Positions 21,018 through 31,845 of a stretch of DNA of 64,000 bases are shown piece after piece. Position 1 is the first letter of the stretch. Each line of letters begins with the position of its first letter. Source of the stretch: Rhodospirillales bacterium. GTDB lineage: Bacteria > Pseudomonadota > Alphaproteobacteria > Rhodospirillales > WMHbin7. The stretch spans positions 1-64,000 of the forward strand of contig JACRPC010000014.1 of the NCBI GenBank assembly GCA_016214125.1, written 5' to 3'. The notes below the pieces were generated by a model. That model was not told the DNA's origin. It saw only the letters and a program-made list of their open reading frames with translations, and did not search any database. Position numbers and translations under genes: made by a program.

Positions 21018-22412
21018 ATGATCGATCTTCCCTTTCTCGACGGTCAGGTGGCGGCGGTGATGGGGCTGGGGCGCTCGGGCCTCTCGGCCGCCCAAGCGCT
21101 GGCCCGCTCGGGCGCCCGGGTCTGGGCCTGGGACGACAACGCCGAGAGCCGCGCCAAGGCCGAAGCCAAAGGCGTGGCCCTGGTCGATCTCGCCGCCTGC
21201 GATTGGAACCGCCCCGCCCTCTTGGTCTGGAGCCCCGGCATTCCCCACACCTGGCCCCAGCCGCATCCGGTGGCCGAAGCGGCCCGCGCCCATGGGCGCC
21301 CGATCGTCTGCGACGTCGATCTTCTGCTCCAGGCCCGGCCCCGCGTGCCCAACGTCGCCATCACCGGCACCAACGGCAAATCGACCACCACCGCCCTGAT
21401 CGGCCACATCCTGGCCCAGGCCGGACGGCGGGTGGCGGTGGGCGGCAATCTCGGCACCCCAGCCCTTGACCTCGAGGCGCTCGACGATGACGGCATTTAT
21501 GTGCTCGAGCTTTCCTCCTACCAACTCGAACTGGTGCCCTCGGCCGGCTTCGGCGTCTCGATCTTGCTCAACATCACCCCCGACCATCTCGGCCGCCATG
21601 GCGGCATGGACGGCTACATCGCCGCCAAGCGCCGCATCTTCGAGACCCAGGCCAAGCCCGGCTTGGCGGTGATCGCCATCGACGACGAACCCTGCCGGCG
21701 CATCCAGGCCGAACTGTTGGGGTTGGGCCGAAGCGTGACGGCGGTTTCGGCGCAAGGCTTCGTCAAGGGCGGCGTCTCGGTGGTCGGCGGCACCTTGATC
21801 GACGATAGCGAGGGCCGGGAGGCCGCCATTCTCGATCTCGGCCGCCTGCCCACGCTTCCCGGCCAGCACAATTGGCAGAACGCCGCCGCCGCCTACGCCG
21901 CCGCCCGGGCCTTCGGACTGCAAGCGCAGACGATCGCCGCCGGCATCGCCAGCTATCCCGGCCTGGCGCACCGCCAGGAGCGGGTGGCGGCGCTCGACGG
22001 CATCTTGTTCGTCAACGACAGCAAGGCCACCAACGCCGATGCGGCGGAAAAGGCGCTGGGCTGCTACGACACGGTCTATTGGATCGCCGGCGGCCTGGCC
22101 AAGGAAGGCGGCATCGATTCGCTGGCGCCGCTGTTCGGCCGCATCCGCCACGCCTTCCTGATCGGCCAGGCGGCCCCGGCCTTCGCCCGGACGCTGGCCG
22201 CCCACCACGTCGCCCACAGTCTGGTCGGCGATCTGGGGGGCGCCACCCGGGCCGCCTACGCCCTGGCCAGGGCCGAGGGCAAGCCGGGCGCCGTGGTGCT
22301 GCTCGCCCCCGCCTGCGCCTCCTGGGATCAGTTCAAGAGCTTCGAGGAGCGCGGCGAGCGCTTCCGCCTGCTGGTCAACGATCTCCTGCTCGCCAAGGAG
22401 GCCCGCGCATGA
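21018..22412 (+). CDS. murD: UDP-MurNAc-L-alanine:D-glutamate ligase
   Basis: 464 residues. The N-terminal Rossmann-like UDP-binding fold starts VAAVMGLGRSGLSAAQALA. GTNGKSTTTALI is the ATP loop; LNITPDHLGRHGG and VNDSKATNADAAEKAL follow in the central and C-terminal domains. It adds D-glutamate in the cytoplasmic peptidoglycan pathway. Stop overlaps the ftsW start by ATGA. Confidence 0.96.
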   Translation: MIDLPFLDGQVAAVMGLGRSGLSAAQALARSGARVWAWDDNAESRAKAEAKGVALVDLAACDWNRPALLVWSPGIPHTWPQPHPVAEAARAHGRPIVCDVDLLLQARPRVPNVAITGTNGKSTTTALIGHILAQAGRRVAVGGNLGTPALDLEALDDDGIYVLELSSYQLELVPSAGFGVSILLNITPDHLGRHGGMDGYIAAKRRIFETQAKPGLAVIAIDDEPCRRIQAELLGLGRSVTAVSAQGFVKGGVSVVGGTLIDDSEGREAAILDLGRLPTLPGQHNWQNAAAAYAAARAFGLQAQTIAAGIASYPGLAHRQERVAALDGILFVNDSKATNADAAEKALGCYDTVYWIAGGLAKEGGIDSLAPLFGRIRHAFLIGQAAPAFARTLAAHHVAHSLVGDLGGATRAAYALARAEGKPGAVVLLAPACASWDQFKSFEERGERFRLLVNDLLLAKEARA

Positions 22413-23533
22413 GCTTCGGCGGCCGCACCGATACGAGCGTCATCGGCCGCTGGTGGTGGACGGTCGACCGCTGGCTGTTGATGTCGCTGGTGGCGCTGAT
22501 CCTCATCGGACTCTTCCTCACCTTGGCCGCCAGCCCCGGCGTGGCGGAAAAGATCGGCGCCGACAGCTTTCATTTCGTGCGCCGCCAATTCCTGTTCGTC
22601 CTGCCGGCGATCGCGGTCATGCTCGCCGTCTCGATGCTGGAGACCCGCGACGTGCGCCGGTTGGCGGTGGTCGGTTTCCTGGGTTCGCTGGCGCTGATGG
22701 GCGCCACCCTTGCCTTCGGCCACGAGGTCAAGGGCGCCACCCGCTGGCTTACCCTGGGCGGGCTGTCGATCCAGCCTTCGGAATTCATGAAGCCCTTCTT
22801 CGCCGTGATGGTGGCCTGGATGTTCGCCGAGGGGCGGATGACGCCCGGCTTCCCCGGCCGGTCGATCGCCTGCCTGCTCTACGCCCTGGTGGCGGCGCTC
22901 CTGCTGCTCCAGCCCGATGTCGGCATGACCCTGGTGGTGAGCGCCGTCTTCTTCGCCGAATTCTTCCTGGCCGGCCTGCCGCTGGTGCTGGTGGCTCTGG
23001 CGGTGGTGGGCGGGGCGGGTGCCGTGGTCGGCGCCTACTTCGTCTTCCCGCATGTGCAAAGCCGGATCGACCGCTTCCTCGATCCGGCGAGCGGCGATTC
23101 CTATCAGGTCACCACCGCCATGCAGGCCTTCGGCCAGGGCGGGCTGTGGGGACGCGGCCCCGGCGAGGGCCGCATCAAGGCGGTGCTGCCTGACGCCCAC
23201 ACCGATTTCATCCTGGCGGTGGCGGGCGAGGAATTCGGCCTGTTCGTCTGCCTGGTGGTGGTGCTGCTCTTCGCCTTCATCGTGCTGCGCGGCTTGGTCC
23301 GCCTGTTCGCCGAGGAGAATCTGTTCATTCTGTTGGCGGTCGCCGGCCTGCTGATCCAGTTCGGCCTGCAAGCCGTAATCAACATGGCCTCGACCCTGCA
23401 CCTGATGCCGACCAAGGGCATGACGCTGCCCTTCATCTCGTATGGCGGCTCGTCGATGATCGCCATCGCGCTCGGCATGGGCATGATGCTGGCCCTGTCG
23501 CGCAAGCGCTTCGGTCTGGGAGGCGGGCGATGA
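22409..23533 (+). CDS. ftsW: Septal peptidoglycan glycosyltransferase FtsW
   Basis: A 374-residue SEDS-family membrane protein with about ten helices. The start ATG at 22409 overlaps the murD stop. Family signatures are GATRWLTLGGLSIQPSEFMK, GRGPGEGRIKAVLPDAHTDF (with the catalytic Asp) and the final MTLPFISYGGSSM. It polymerises lipid II at the septum with FtsI. Coupled to murG by ATGA. Confidence 0.96.
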   Translation: MSFGGRTDTSVIGRWWWTVDRWLLMSLVALILIGLFLTLAASPGVAEKIGADSFHFVRRQFLFVLPAIAVMLAVSMLETRDVRRLAVVGFLGSLALMGATLAFGHEVKGATRWLTLGGLSIQPSEFMKPFFAVMVAWMFAEGRMTPGFPGRSIACLLYALVAALLLLQPDVGMTLVVSAVFFAEFFLAGLPLVLVALAVVGGAGAVVGAYFVFPHVQSRIDRFLDPASGDSYQVTTAMQAFGQGGLWGRGPGEGRIKAVLPDAHTDFILAVAGEEFGLFVCLVVVLLFAFIVLRGLVRLFAEENLFILLAVAGLLIQFGLQAVINMASTLHLMPTKGMTLPFISYGGSSMIAIALGMGMMLALSRKRFGLGGGR

Positions 23534-24648
23534 ACGCCACCCAACCCTTGATCGTTTTGGCGGCCGGCGGCACCGGCGGCCATGTCTTTCCCGCCGAAGC
23601 GCTGGCGGAATCGCTGATGGCGCGCGGTCGGCGCCTGGCTCTGATCACCGACCGGCGCGGCCAGGCTTTCGGCGGCGTTCTGGGGCGGCTCGACACCCAT
23701 CGCATCCGCGCCGGCGGCATCGCCGGGCGCAGCCTGTGGAAGCGCGGCTTGGCGCTGATCGATCTTGGGCTCGGCACGCTTCAGGCGCACGCGCTTCTGG
23801 GCCGGATGAAGCCGGCGGCGGTGGTGGGTTTCGGCGGCTACGCCTCGGTGCCGACCATGCTGGCCGCCATCCTGCGCAAGCGCCCCACCCTGCTGCACGA
23901 ACAGAACGCCGTGCTGGGCCGCGCCAACCGCCTGCTGGCCGGGCGGGTCGATCGCATCGCCACCGCCTTTGCCCAGGTCGAGCATGTGCCGACCGCCGAC
24001 GCCAAGGTGGTGCCGACCGGCATGCCGGTCCGTCCCGCCGTGGCCGCCATGCGCGACACCGCCTATCCGGCGCTGGACGGAACGGGGCCGATCGCCCTTC
24101 TCGTCCTGGGCGGCAGCCAGGGCGCGAAAATCTTCAGTTCGCTTATTCCCGCCGCGCTTGCCCTATTGCCCGAGACCCTACGCCGACGTCTGCGCGTCAG
24201 TCAGCAATGCCGGCCGGAACTGCTCGACGAAACCCGCCACACCTATCAGGCGGCCGGCATCGAGGCCGATCTGGCCAGCTTCTTCCATGACGTGCCCGAG
24301 CGTCTGGCCGGCGCCCATCTGGTGATTGCGCGCGCCGGCGCCTCGACGGTGGCGGAAGTCAGCCTGGTCGGCCGTCCCGCCATCCTGGTCCCCTATCCGC
24401 ACGCCATCGACGACCACCAGACCGCCAACGCGCACGCGCTGGACGAAGCCGGCGGCGGCTGGCTGATGCCGGAAGCGGCGTTGTCGCCCGCCAGCCTGGC
24501 GGCGCGGTTGGAATCGCTGTTCGCCCATCCGGAGACCCTGGCCAAGGCCGCCGCATGCGCGCGGGCGGCGGGGCGCCCCGACGCCGCCCAACGCTTGGCG
24601 GACGCCGTCGATTCCCTGATCGCCCGAACGGCGGGAGGCGCCCCTTGA
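23530..24648 (+). CDS. murG: UDP-GlcNAc:lipid I N-acetylglucosaminyltransferase
   Basis: 372 residues of GT-B fold. The N-terminal glycine loop [16 protein letters not shown] and the second glycine loop VVGFGGYAS, then [13 protein letters not shown] and, in the C-terminal half, GGSQGAKIF and [10 protein letters not shown] with the UDP-GlcNAc site. It makes lipid II from lipid I on the inner membrane surface. The TGA stop overlaps a TTG used as the start of murC. Confidence 0.96.
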   Translation: MNATQPLIVLAAGGTGGHVFPAEALAESLMARGRRLALITDRRGQAFGGVLGRLDTHRIRAGGIAGRSLWKRGLALIDLGLGTLQAHALLGRMKPAAVVGFGGYASVPTMLAAILRKRPTLLHEQNAVLGRANRLLAGRVDRIATAFAQVEHVPTADAKVVPTGMPVRPAVAAMRDTAYPALDGTGPIALLVLGGSQGAKIFSSLIPAALALLPETLRRRLRVSQQCRPELLDETRHTYQAAGIEADLASFFHDVPERLAGAHLVIARAGASTVAEVSLVGRPAILVPYPHAIDDHQTANAHALDEAGGGWLMPEAALSPASLAARLESLFAHPETLAKAAACARAAGRPDAAQRLADAVDSLIARTAGGAP

Positions 24649-26066
24649 GAGCGTTGCCCCTGTCGATCGGCATCATCCACTTCGTCGGCATCGGCGGCAT
24701 CGGCATGAGCGGCATCGCCGAGATCCTGCACAATCTGGGCTACGCCGTGCAGGGCAGCGACATCGCCGACAACGCCAACGTCAAGCGCCTGCGCGGGCTG
24801 GGCATCGCCATCGCCGTCGGCCACGAGGCCGCCAATCTGGGCGAAGCCCAGGTGGTGGTGATCTCGTCGGCGGTGAAGCCCGACAATCCCGAGGTGGCGG
24901 CGGCGCGCGCCCGCCTGATCCCGGTGGTGCGCCGGGCCGAAATGCTGGGCGAGCTGATGCGCCTCAAATGGGCGATCGCCGTGGCCGGCACGCACGGCAA
25001 GACCACGACGACCTCGATGGTGGCGGCGATGCTCGACGCCGCCGGGCTCGATCCCACCGTCATCAACGGCGGCATCATCAACGCCTACGGCACCAACGCC
25101 CGTCTGGGCCAAGGCGAGTGGATGGTGGTCGAAGCCGACGAATCGGACGGCACCTTCCTCAAGCTGCCCTCGACCATCGCCGTGGTCACCAACATCGACC
25201 CCGAGCATCTCGACCATTGGGGCAGCTTCGAGCGGCTCAAGGACGGCTTCGAGAGCTTCGTCGAGAACATCCCCTTCTACGGCTTCGCGGTGCTGTGCAT
25301 CGATCATCCCGAGGTACAGGCGATGATCCCGCGCGTCTCCGACCGGCGCATCGTCACCTATGGGCTGAGCCCGCAGGCCGACGTGCGGGCGCTTTCCATC
25401 CGCAGCGGCGCCGGCGGCACCGCGTTCGACGCCGTCATCGCCGACCGCGCCGGCGGCCCGGCCCGCCATCTGGCGGATCTGCGCCTGCCGATGTTCGGCG
25501 ATCACAACGTCCAGAACGCCTTGGCCGCCATCGCCATCGCCCACGAAATGGCCTTCGACGAAGACGCGATCCGCAAAGCCCTGGCCGGCTTCAGCGGCGT
25601 CAAGCGCCGTTTCACCCGCACCGGCGAAGCCCAGGGCATCACGGTGATCGACGATTACGGCCATCATCCGGTGGAGATCGCCGCCGTGCTCAAGGCGGCG
25701 CGCAAGGCCACCGCCGGCTCGGTGATCGCGGTCGTGCAGCCGCACCGCTACACCCGCCTCATCAATCTGTTCGAGGATTTCTGCACCTGCTTCAACGACG
25801 CCGATTGCGTGGTGGTGGCCGAGGTCTATGCCGCCGGCGAATCCCCCATCGAGGGCGCCAGCCGCGATTCCCTGGTCGAGGGTCTGCGCGCCCACGGGCA
25901 TCGCAAGGTGATGGCGCTGGCCAAGCCCGACGAGCTGGCGCCCCTGGTGCGCCGGATCGGCAAGCCCGGCGATCTGGTGGTCTGCCTGGGCGCCGGCAAC
26001 ATCACCGCCTGGGCCAACGCCCTGCCCGGCGAGCTTGAGAAGCTGGGTGCGGAGGGCGGCGCATGA
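24645..26066 (+). CDS. murC: UDP-MurNAc:L-alanine ligase
   Basis: 473 residues from TTG at 24645 (TTGA overlap with murG). This start gives [20 protein letters not shown], the usual alphaproteobacterial MurC opening; the longer frame upstream only reads through mur[16 protein letters not shown] is the ATP loop, [12 protein letters not shown] and [10 protein letters not shown] are family motifs. It starts the peptide stem by adding L-alanine. Coupled to murB by ATGA. Confidence 0.95.
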   Translation: MRALPLSIGIIHFVGIGGIGMSGIAEILHNLGYAVQGSDIADNANVKRLRGLGIAIAVGHEAANLGEAQVVVISSAVKPDNPEVAAARARLIPVVRRAEMLGELMRLKWAIAVAGTHGKTTTTSMVAAMLDAAGLDPTVINGGIINAYGTNARLGQGEWMVVEADESDGTFLKLPSTIAVVTNIDPEHLDHWGSFERLKDGFESFVENIPFYGFAVLCIDHPEVQAMIPRVSDRRIVTYGLSPQADVRALSIRSGAGGTAFDAVIADRAGGPARHLADLRLPMFGDHNVQNALAAIAIAHEMAFDEDAIRKALAGFSGVKRRFTRTGEAQGITVIDDYGHHPVEIAAVLKAARKATAGSVIAVVQPHRYTRLINLFEDFCTCFNDADCVVVAEVYAAGESPIEGASRDSLVEGLRAHGHRKVMALAKPDELAPLVRRIGKPGDLVVCLGAGNITAWANALPGELEKLGAEGGA

Positions 26067-26971
26067 CCGCCTCCACCCTGCCCGACGGCCTGCCCAAGGT
26101 GCGCGGCGAACTGCGGACCGAGGCGCCGCTGGCTCCCGTCACCTGGTTCAACGCCGGCGGCAACGCCGAAATCCTGTTCCGCCCCGCCGACCGCGACGAT
26201 CTGGCCCAGTTCCTCGCCCAGCGCCCCAAGGATCTGCCGGTGACGGTGATTGGGGTGGGCTCGAATCTGCTGGTGCGCGACGGCGGCATCGCCGGCGTGG
26301 TCATCCGGCTGGGCCGACCCTTTGCCGGCGTCGCCACCTTGGGGCTGGAAGTGCATTGCGGCGCCGCCGCGCTTGACATCAACGTCGCCCGCACCGCCCA
26401 GAAGGCCGGCATCGCCGGGCTGGAATTCCTGTCGGGCGTGCCGGGCTCGGTGGGCGGCGCCTTGGTGATGAACGCCGGCGCCTACGGCGCCGAGATCAAG
26501 GACGTCTTCGTGTCCGCCGAAGCGGTCGATTTCGAGGGCCGCGTGCACACCGTCGATCGCGACGCCATGCAGTTCGGCTACCGCCGCTCGGCCACCCCCG
26601 CCGATTGGATCTTCGTCTCCGCCCTCTTGAAGGGCGAGAAGGGCGATCCGCAGGCGATCGCCGCCAAGATGGACACTATTCATCAGGCGCGCACCGACAC
26701 CCAGCCGGTGCGGGCCCGCACGGGCGGCTCGACCTTCAAGAATCCGCCCGGCCAGAAGGCCTGGGAGCTGATCGACCGCGCCGGCTGCCGGGGTCTGAAA
26801 CACGGTCGGGCGATGGTGTCGGAGAAGCACTGCAACTTCCTGATCAACACCGGCGGCGCGACGGCCGCCGACATCGAGGATTTGGGCGAGACGGTGCGCA
26901 CGCGGGTGCGCGAGGCCACCGGCGTCGATCTCGAATGGGAAATCCGTCGTCTCGGACGGAGGGCGTCATGA
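26063..26971 (+). CDS. murB: UDP-N-acetylenolpyruvoylglucosamine reductase
   Basis: 302 residues, FAD-dependent. [15 protein letters not shown] and [15 protein letters not shown] are FAD-binding segments, [18 protein letters not shown] the diphosphate loop, and [12 protein letters not shown] holds the catalytic Ser. The short length and lack of the inserted Tyr loop suggest a type II enzyme. It makes UDP-MurNAc from UDP-GlcNAc-enolpyruvate. Coupled to ddl by ATGA. Confidence 0.95.
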   Translation: MTASTLPDGLPKVRGELRTEAPLAPVTWFNAGGNAEILFRPADRDDLAQFLAQRPKDLPVTVIGVGSNLLVRDGGIAGVVIRLGRPFAGVATLGLEVHCGAAALDINVARTAQKAGIAGLEFLSGVPGSVGGALVMNAGAYGAEIKDVFVSAEAVDFEGRVHTVDRDAMQFGYRRSATPADWIFVSALLKGEKGDPQAIAAKMDTIHQARTDTQPVRARTGGSTFKNPPGQKAWELIDRAGCRGLKHGRAMVSEKHCNFLINTGGATAADIEDLGETVRTRVREATGVDLEWEIRRLGRRAS

Positions 26972-27888
26972 CCAAGCAAGTCGCAGTGCTGATGGGCGGC
27001 TGGTCGGCGGAACGCGAGGTGTCGCTCAATTCGGGCGCCGCCGTGGTCAAGGCGCTGCGCGGCCTGGGCCACAGCGTCACCGCCATCGACGTCCAGCGCG
27101 ACATCGCCCAGCTTCTCACCCGCCTGTTCCCCAGGCCCGACGTGGTCTTCAACGCCCTGCATGGCCGCTTCGGCGAGGATGGCTGCATCCAGGGCATCTT
27201 GAACATCCTCGATCTCCCTTACACCCATTCCGGCCTTTTGGCCTCGGCCCTGGCGATGGATAAGCCCTCGGCCAAGAAGATCTTCGCCCAGGTCGGCATT
27301 CCGATTGCTGAATCCGTGGTGGTCGGCCGTGCGGCGCTATTGGCCGGCGATCCCTTGCCGCGGCCTTATGTGGTGAAGCCCGCCAACGAGGGTTCCAGCG
27401 TCGGCGTGCGCATCGTCGGAGCCGGCGACAACGCCCGCCCCTTCGAGGCCGAGAGCTGGCCCTATGGCGAGACGGTGATGGTCGAGCGCTATGTGCCCGG
27501 CCGCGAGATCACCGTGGCGGTGATGGGCGATCGGGCGCTGGGCGCCCTGGAAATCCGCCCCCGCCAGGGCTTCTACGACTACACGAACAAATACACCGAC
27601 GGCAAAGCCGACCATTTGATGCCGGCGCCGCTGCCGCCCGCCCTTTACGCCGAAGCCTGCCGGCTGGCGCTGCTTGCCCATCAGGCCCTGGGCTGCCGAG
27701 GCGTGTCGCGCGCCGATCTGCGCTACGACGACACCCAGGGCGAGCCCGGCCGGCTGGTGATGCTCGAGGTCAACACCCAGCCCGGCATGACGTCGCTGTC
27801 GCTGGTGCCCGAGATTGCCGCCCATTGCGGCATTCCCTTTCCCGAATTGGTCGAGTGGATGATCCGGGAGGCCCGATGCGACGCGTGA
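26968..27888 (+). CDS. ddl: D-alanine:D-alanine ligase
   Basis: A 306-residue ATP-grasp enzyme of the DdlB type found inside dcw clusters. VLMGGWSAEREVSLNSG opens it; VVKPANEGSSVGV, VERYVPGREITV and MLEVNTQPGMT carry substrate- and ATP-binding residues. It makes the D-Ala-D-Ala dipeptide used by MurF. The ATG at 26968 overlaps the murB stop, and the end overlaps ftsQ by 13 bp. Confidence 0.96.
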   Translation: MTKQVAVLMGGWSAEREVSLNSGAAVVKALRGLGHSVTAIDVQRDIAQLLTRLFPRPDVVFNALHGRFGEDGCIQGILNILDLPYTHSGLLASALAMDKPSAKKIFAQVGIPIAESVVVGRAALLAGDPLPRPYVVKPANEGSSVGVRIVGAGDNARPFEAESWPYGETVMVERYVPGREITVAVMGDRALGALEIRPRQGFYDYTNKYTDGKADHLMPAPLPPALYAEACRLALLAHQALGCRGVSRADLRYDDTQGEPGRLVMLEVNTQPGMTSLSLVPEIAAHCGIPFPELVEWMIREARCDA

Positions 27889-28754
27889 AGGCCCAGGCCG
27901 AACCGAAGATCGCGCCTCGGCGCACGCCCAGGCGCTGGCTGATGCGCGTGCTTCGCCTGACCGGCGTCGTGACGTCGCTGGCCCTCTTGGCCGGCTCGGG
28001 CTGGTGGCTCAATCACACCGGCACCCTGGCCGCCCTGTTTGGTTCGGCGCGCGCCAAGACCCTGACCGCCACCGGCGCCGCCGGCCTGGCGGTGACCGAC
28101 ATCACCGTCGAGGGCCGCCATCGCCAGCCACCCGAGCGTCTGTTGGCCGCGCTCGGGTTGGGGCGCGGCGATCCGATCCTGGCGCTCGATCTCGATCTGG
28201 CCCGCGCCCGCCTGGAAGCGCTCTCCTGGGTGCGGACGGCAGCGGTGGAACGCCGCCTGCCCGGCCATGTCCATGTGCGCATCGTCGAGCGCGAGCCGAT
28301 CGCGCTGTGGCAGCGTTCGGCGCGCTTCATGCTGGTCGATCGCGACGGCGTCGAGATCGGCCCCGACACCACCGGCGCCTTCGCCCATCTGCCGGTGATC
28401 GTCGGCGCCGACGCGCCCCAGCACGCCGCCGCCCTCTTCGCCGCCCTGGCCGCCGAGCCCGACCTGGCGGCCCGCGTCAAGGCCGCCGTTCGGGTGGGCA
28501 ACCGGCGCTGGAATCTCCGGCTCGACGACATCGCCCACGGCATCGACGTGCGGCTGCCGGAGACTCAGGCCTCGGCCGCCTGGCGCCGCCTGGCCCGCCT
28601 CGAACGCGAGCACGGCCTGTTGGGCCGGCGTCTCGACATGATCGATCTGCGTCAGCCCGACCGCCTGGTGGTCGGGGCGCCGCCCGCCCCGCCCTCGCCC
28701 GCCCAACCCAGCAAGCCGGCGGCCAAGCGCCGGCTCAACGACAAGGAAGCGTAA
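27876..28754 (+). CDS. ftsQ: Cell division protein FtsQ
   Basis: A 292-residue bitopic membrane protein. A basic cytoplasmic lead (RRTPRRWLMRVLR) and one helix (about 30-47) are followed by the POTRA domain (LAVTDITVEGRHRQPPERLL) and the beta domain. FtsQ recruits FtsL and FtsB to the divisome. Start at ATG 27876, which has gggagg upstream, inside the end of ddl. The C-terminal Pro/Lys-rich tail is variable in the family. Confidence 0.9.
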   Translation: MRRVKAQAEPKIAPRRTPRRWLMRVLRLTGVVTSLALLAGSGWWLNHTGTLAALFGSARAKTLTATGAAGLAVTDITVEGRHRQPPERLLAALGLGRGDPILALDLDLARARLEALSWVRTAAVERRLPGHVHVRIVEREPIALWQRSARFMLVDRDGVEIGPDTTGAFAHLPVIVGADAPQHAAALFAALAAEPDLAARVKAAVRVGNRRWNLRLDDIAHGIDVRLPETQASAAWRRLARLEREHGLLGRRLDMIDLRQPDRLVVGAPPAPPSPAQPSKPAAKRRLNDKEA

Positions 28755-28756
28755 GC

Positions 28757-30010
28757 ATGTCGAAAGCCCGCACCCGCTCCGGATTGATCGCCGCCTTGGA
28801 CGTCGGCACCACCAAGGTCTGCTGCTTCATCGCCCGGGTGCTCGACGACGGTGCGCTCAAGGTGATCGGCATCGGCCACCAGATCGCGCGCGGCCTGCGC
28901 GCCGGCCAGGTGGTGGACATGGACGCCGCCGAGGCTTCGATCCGCGCCGCCGTGGAAGCCGCCGAGGAGATGGCGGGCGAGCGCATCCAGTCGGTCGTCA
29001 CCAGCCTGGCGGCCGGCCAGCCGCAATCCTGCCATGTCGAGGTCGAGGTCGAGGTCGGCGGCCGCGAAGTGACCGATCTCGACATCCGGCGCATGCTGGA
29101 AAGCGCCCGCGCCCAGCCCGAGGGCGCCAACGATCGCGAGTTGGTCCACATCGTGCCGCTGGGCTACCGCCTGGACGACAGCGACGGCATCCGCGATCCG
29201 AGCGGCATGTGCGGCGAGCGCCTGGGCGTCACCGTCCATTTGATCAGCGCCGCCTCGGGCGCCATCCGCAATCTCGGCAATGTGGTGGCGCGCGGCCATC
29301 TCGACATCGAGGCCCGCGTGGTGGCCCCCTACGCCTCGGGCCTGGCCTGCCTGGTCGAAGACGAGAAGAATCTGGGCGTCACCGTGGTCGATCTGGGCGG
29401 CGGCACCACGACCATCGCCGTCTTTCAAAACGGCCATGTCGTCTACATCGACGCCATTCCGGTCGGCGGCAGCCACGTCACCAACGACATCGCCCGCGGC
29501 CTCTCGACCCCCCTGGTTCATGCCGAGCGCCTGAAGACGCTTTACGGAAGCTGCATGCCCTCGCCCAGCGACGACCGCGAGCTGATGCGCTTCCCGCTGG
29601 TCGGCGAGGAAGAGGATTCGGCCGCCGCCCAGGTGCCGCGCTCAATGCTGGTGCAGATCATTCGGCCCCGGATCGAAGAGACCTTCGAGCTGGTGCGCTC
29701 GCATCTCGAGGCCTCGGGGCTCGACAAGACCGCCGGCCGGCGCGTCGTGCTTACCGGCGGCGCCGCCCAACTCCAGGGCGTGCGCGAGCTGGCGGCGATG
29801 ATCTTGGACAAGCAGGTGCGCATGGGCCGTCCGGTCGGTTTCGCCGGCATGGCCGAGGCGACCAACGGCCCCGCCTTCGCCACCGCGGCGGGTCTGTTGC
29901 GCTACGGCGCCTTCTATCTGGCGGAGGGCCCAGGTCGGGCCGGCCGCCGTCGCGACGACACCGGCGGCCGTCTGGGACGGCTGGGCCAGTGGCTGCGCGA
30001 GAACTTCTGA
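28757..30010 (+). CDS. ftsA: Cell division protein FtsA
   Basis: A 417-residue actin-like ATPase. IAALDVGTTKVCCFIARV is the phosphate-1 loop, VVDLGGGTTTIAVF the second phosphate loop, and VLTGGAAQLQGV the adenosine motif. The last residues, RLGQWLRENF, form the amphipathic helix that anchors FtsZ filaments to the membrane. Two bases after ftsQ; ftsZ follows after 60 bases. Confidence 0.96.
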   Translation: MSKARTRSGLIAALDVGTTKVCCFIARVLDDGALKVIGIGHQIARGLRAGQVVDMDAAEASIRAAVEAAEEMAGERIQSVVTSLAAGQPQSCHVEVEVEVGGREVTDLDIRRMLESARAQPEGANDRELVHIVPLGYRLDDSDGIRDPSGMCGERLGVTVHLISAASGAIRNLGNVVARGHLDIEARVVAPYASGLACLVEDEKNLGVTVVDLGGGTTTIAVFQNGHVVYIDAIPVGGSHVTNDIARGLSTPLVHAERLKTLYGSCMPSPSDDRELMRFPLVGEEEDSAAAQVPRSMLVQIIRPRIEETFELVRSHLEASGLDKTAGRRVVLTGGAAQLQGVRELAAMILDKQVRMGRPVGFAGMAEATNGPAFATAAGLLRYGAFYLAEGPGRAGRRRDDTGGRLGRLGQWLRENF

Positions 30011-30070
30011 GTTTGGCGTTTCACCTATCCGGGAAGAGAGACCGGATCGTATCGTGAGAAGGAGAACCGA

Positions 30071-31627
30071 ATGGCTATCACGTTCAATTCCATGCAGAGC
30101 CCGCATCTCGACTTGAAGCCTCGCATCGTGGTTGTCGGCGTCGGCGGCGCCGGCGGCAACGCGGTCAACAACATGATCCAGTCGGGTCTGGAGGGCGTCG
30201 AGTTCCTCGCCGCCAACACCGACGCCCAGGCGCTGTCGCAAGCGCGCACCAACCGGCGCATCCAATTGGGCGCGACCACCACCCAGGGTCTGGGCGCCGG
30301 CTCGCGTCCCGACATTGGCCGGGCCGCCGCCGAAGAGGCGCTCGACGATCTGATCGGCGAGATCACCGGCGCCAACATGGCCTTCATCACCGCTGGCATG
30401 GGCGGCGGCACCGGCACCGGCGCCGCGCCGGTCATCGCCCGCGCCGCCCGCGAACAGGGCATCCTCACGGTGGGCGTGGTCACCAAGCCCTTCACCTTCG
30501 AGGGCCATCACCGCATGCGCCTGGCTGAGGCGGGGATCGAGGAGTTGCAGGAGTATGTCGACACCCTGATCATCATCCCCAACCAGAATCTGTTCCGCAT
30601 CGCCACCCAGAAGACCACCTTCGCCGAAGCCTTCAAGATGGCCGACGACGTGCTCTGCGCGGGCGTGCGCGGGGTCACCGATCTCATGGTGATGCCGGGC
30701 CTGATCAACCTCGACTTCGCCGACATCCGCACCGTCATGGGCGAGATGGGCAAGGCCCATATGGGCACCGGCGAAGCCGCCGGCGAGCGGAGGGCCATCG
30801 ACGCCGCCGAGGCGGCGATCGCCAACCCGCTCCTCGACGACACCTCGATGAAGGGGGCGCGCGGGGTGCTGATCAACATCACCGGCGGCAACGACCTTAC
30901 CCTCTTCGAGGTCGACGAGGCGGCCAACCGCATCCGCGACGAGGCCGATCCCGAGGCCAACATCATCTTCGGCTCGACCTTCGATACCGAACTCGACGGC
31001 AAGATCCGCATCTCGGTGGTGGCGACCGGCATCGACACCGAGGCCGGGCGCAAGCAGCGTCCGACCATCTTCGATCACATCGGCCGCACCCATCCCCGCG
31101 AGCAGGCGATCGAGATCGCCACCCGTCCGGCCCCGGCTCCGGCCGCTCCGGCTCCGGTGATGACCGCCGCGCCGGTGATGGCGGCTGTGGAACCCGTCGC
31201 GGTGCCGGCGGCGCCGGCCGCTCCGGTGGCGCGCGGGCTCGACGCCTTCATCCCGCCGGCGCCGGAAGAGTTCGCCCTTGACGAACCGGCGCCCGCCGCC
31301 CCGGCCCCCAGCCCGATGGCGGTCGCCGACGTCATCAATGGCGGCCAGGCCAATCCGTCGGTTCCCCAGGCGCCCACCGCCCCGGCCGCTCCGGCCCCGG
31401 TGGTCTCGGTGGCGACCTCGGTCACCCAGCCCGCGCCCAAGCCGAAATCCAATCTGTTCGGCGTGGTCACCGGGCTTGGCCGTTCCCGTCCGGCCCCGGC
31501 TCCGGCCCCCCAAGCCCAGGCGCAGCCCCGGCTGGGCGGGCTTGATCCCCAGGACCGGCCTTCGCTGTCGAAGAGCGAAGAGGACACGCTGGAGATCCCG
31601 GCCTTCCTGCGCCGGCAGGCCAACTGA
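30071..31627 (+). CDS. ftsZ: Cell division GTPase FtsZ
   Basis: 518 residues. The tubulin-like GTPase core (about 1-335) holds [14 protein letters not shown], the [13 protein letters not shown] signature and the T7-loop region [17 protein letters not shown] long Ala/Pro/Val-rich linker of roughly 150 residues follows, ending with the conserved [12 protein letters not shown] peptide that binds FtsA and ZipA-type partners. The long linker is usual for alphaproteobacteria. Strong gagaaggaga ribosome site upstream. Confidence 0.98.
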   Translation: MAITFNSMQSPHLDLKPRIVVVGVGGAGGNAVNNMIQSGLEGVEFLAANTDAQALSQARTNRRIQLGATTTQGLGAGSRPDIGRAAAEEALDDLIGEITGANMAFITAGMGGGTGTGAAPVIARAAREQGILTVGVVTKPFTFEGHHRMRLAEAGIEELQEYVDTLIIIPNQNLFRIATQKTTFAEAFKMADDVLCAGVRGVTDLMVMPGLINLDFADIRTVMGEMGKAHMGTGEAAGERRAIDAAEAAIANPLLDDTSMKGARGVLINITGGNDLTLFEVDEAANRIRDEADPEANIIFGSTFDTELDGKIRISVVATGIDTEAGRKQRPTIFDHIGRTHPREQAIEIATRPAPAPAAPAPVMTAAPVMAAVEPVAVPAAPAAPVARGLDAFIPPAPEEFALDEPAPAAPAPSPMAVADVINGGQANPSVPQAPTAPAAPAPVVSVATSVTQPAPKPKSNLFGVVTGLGRSRPAPAPAPQAQAQPRLGGLDPQDRPSLSKSEEDTLEIPAFLRRQAN

Positions 31628-31634
31628 GCGGTTC

Positions 31635-31664
31635 GGCCCGCGGCCCCGATCGGGGTCGCGGGCC
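31635..31664 (+). terminator. G+C-rich hairpin after ftsZ
   Basis: GGCCCGCG-G-CCCCG pairs with CGGGG-T-CGCGGGCC around an AT centre, giving about 14 pairs including one G-T. Only a short GTTT follows, so it may be a weak terminator or an RNA-stability element at the end of the dcw transcript. Confidence 0.45.
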
Positions 31665-31845
31665 CGCCCCGTTTCAAGCACCCAACTCTTCATGTACGCT
31701 ATTGAAATAATTGAAAGTTCATCGAGTGAACGGCGTCATAAACGGTAACAATGATTGATTTGAGCCAAACCCCAGCCCTTGATAGACCAATGGGGCGAGG
31801 AACCAACCCCTAGGGGTCAAAGCCTTGCAGAGGACAGAAGGTCCG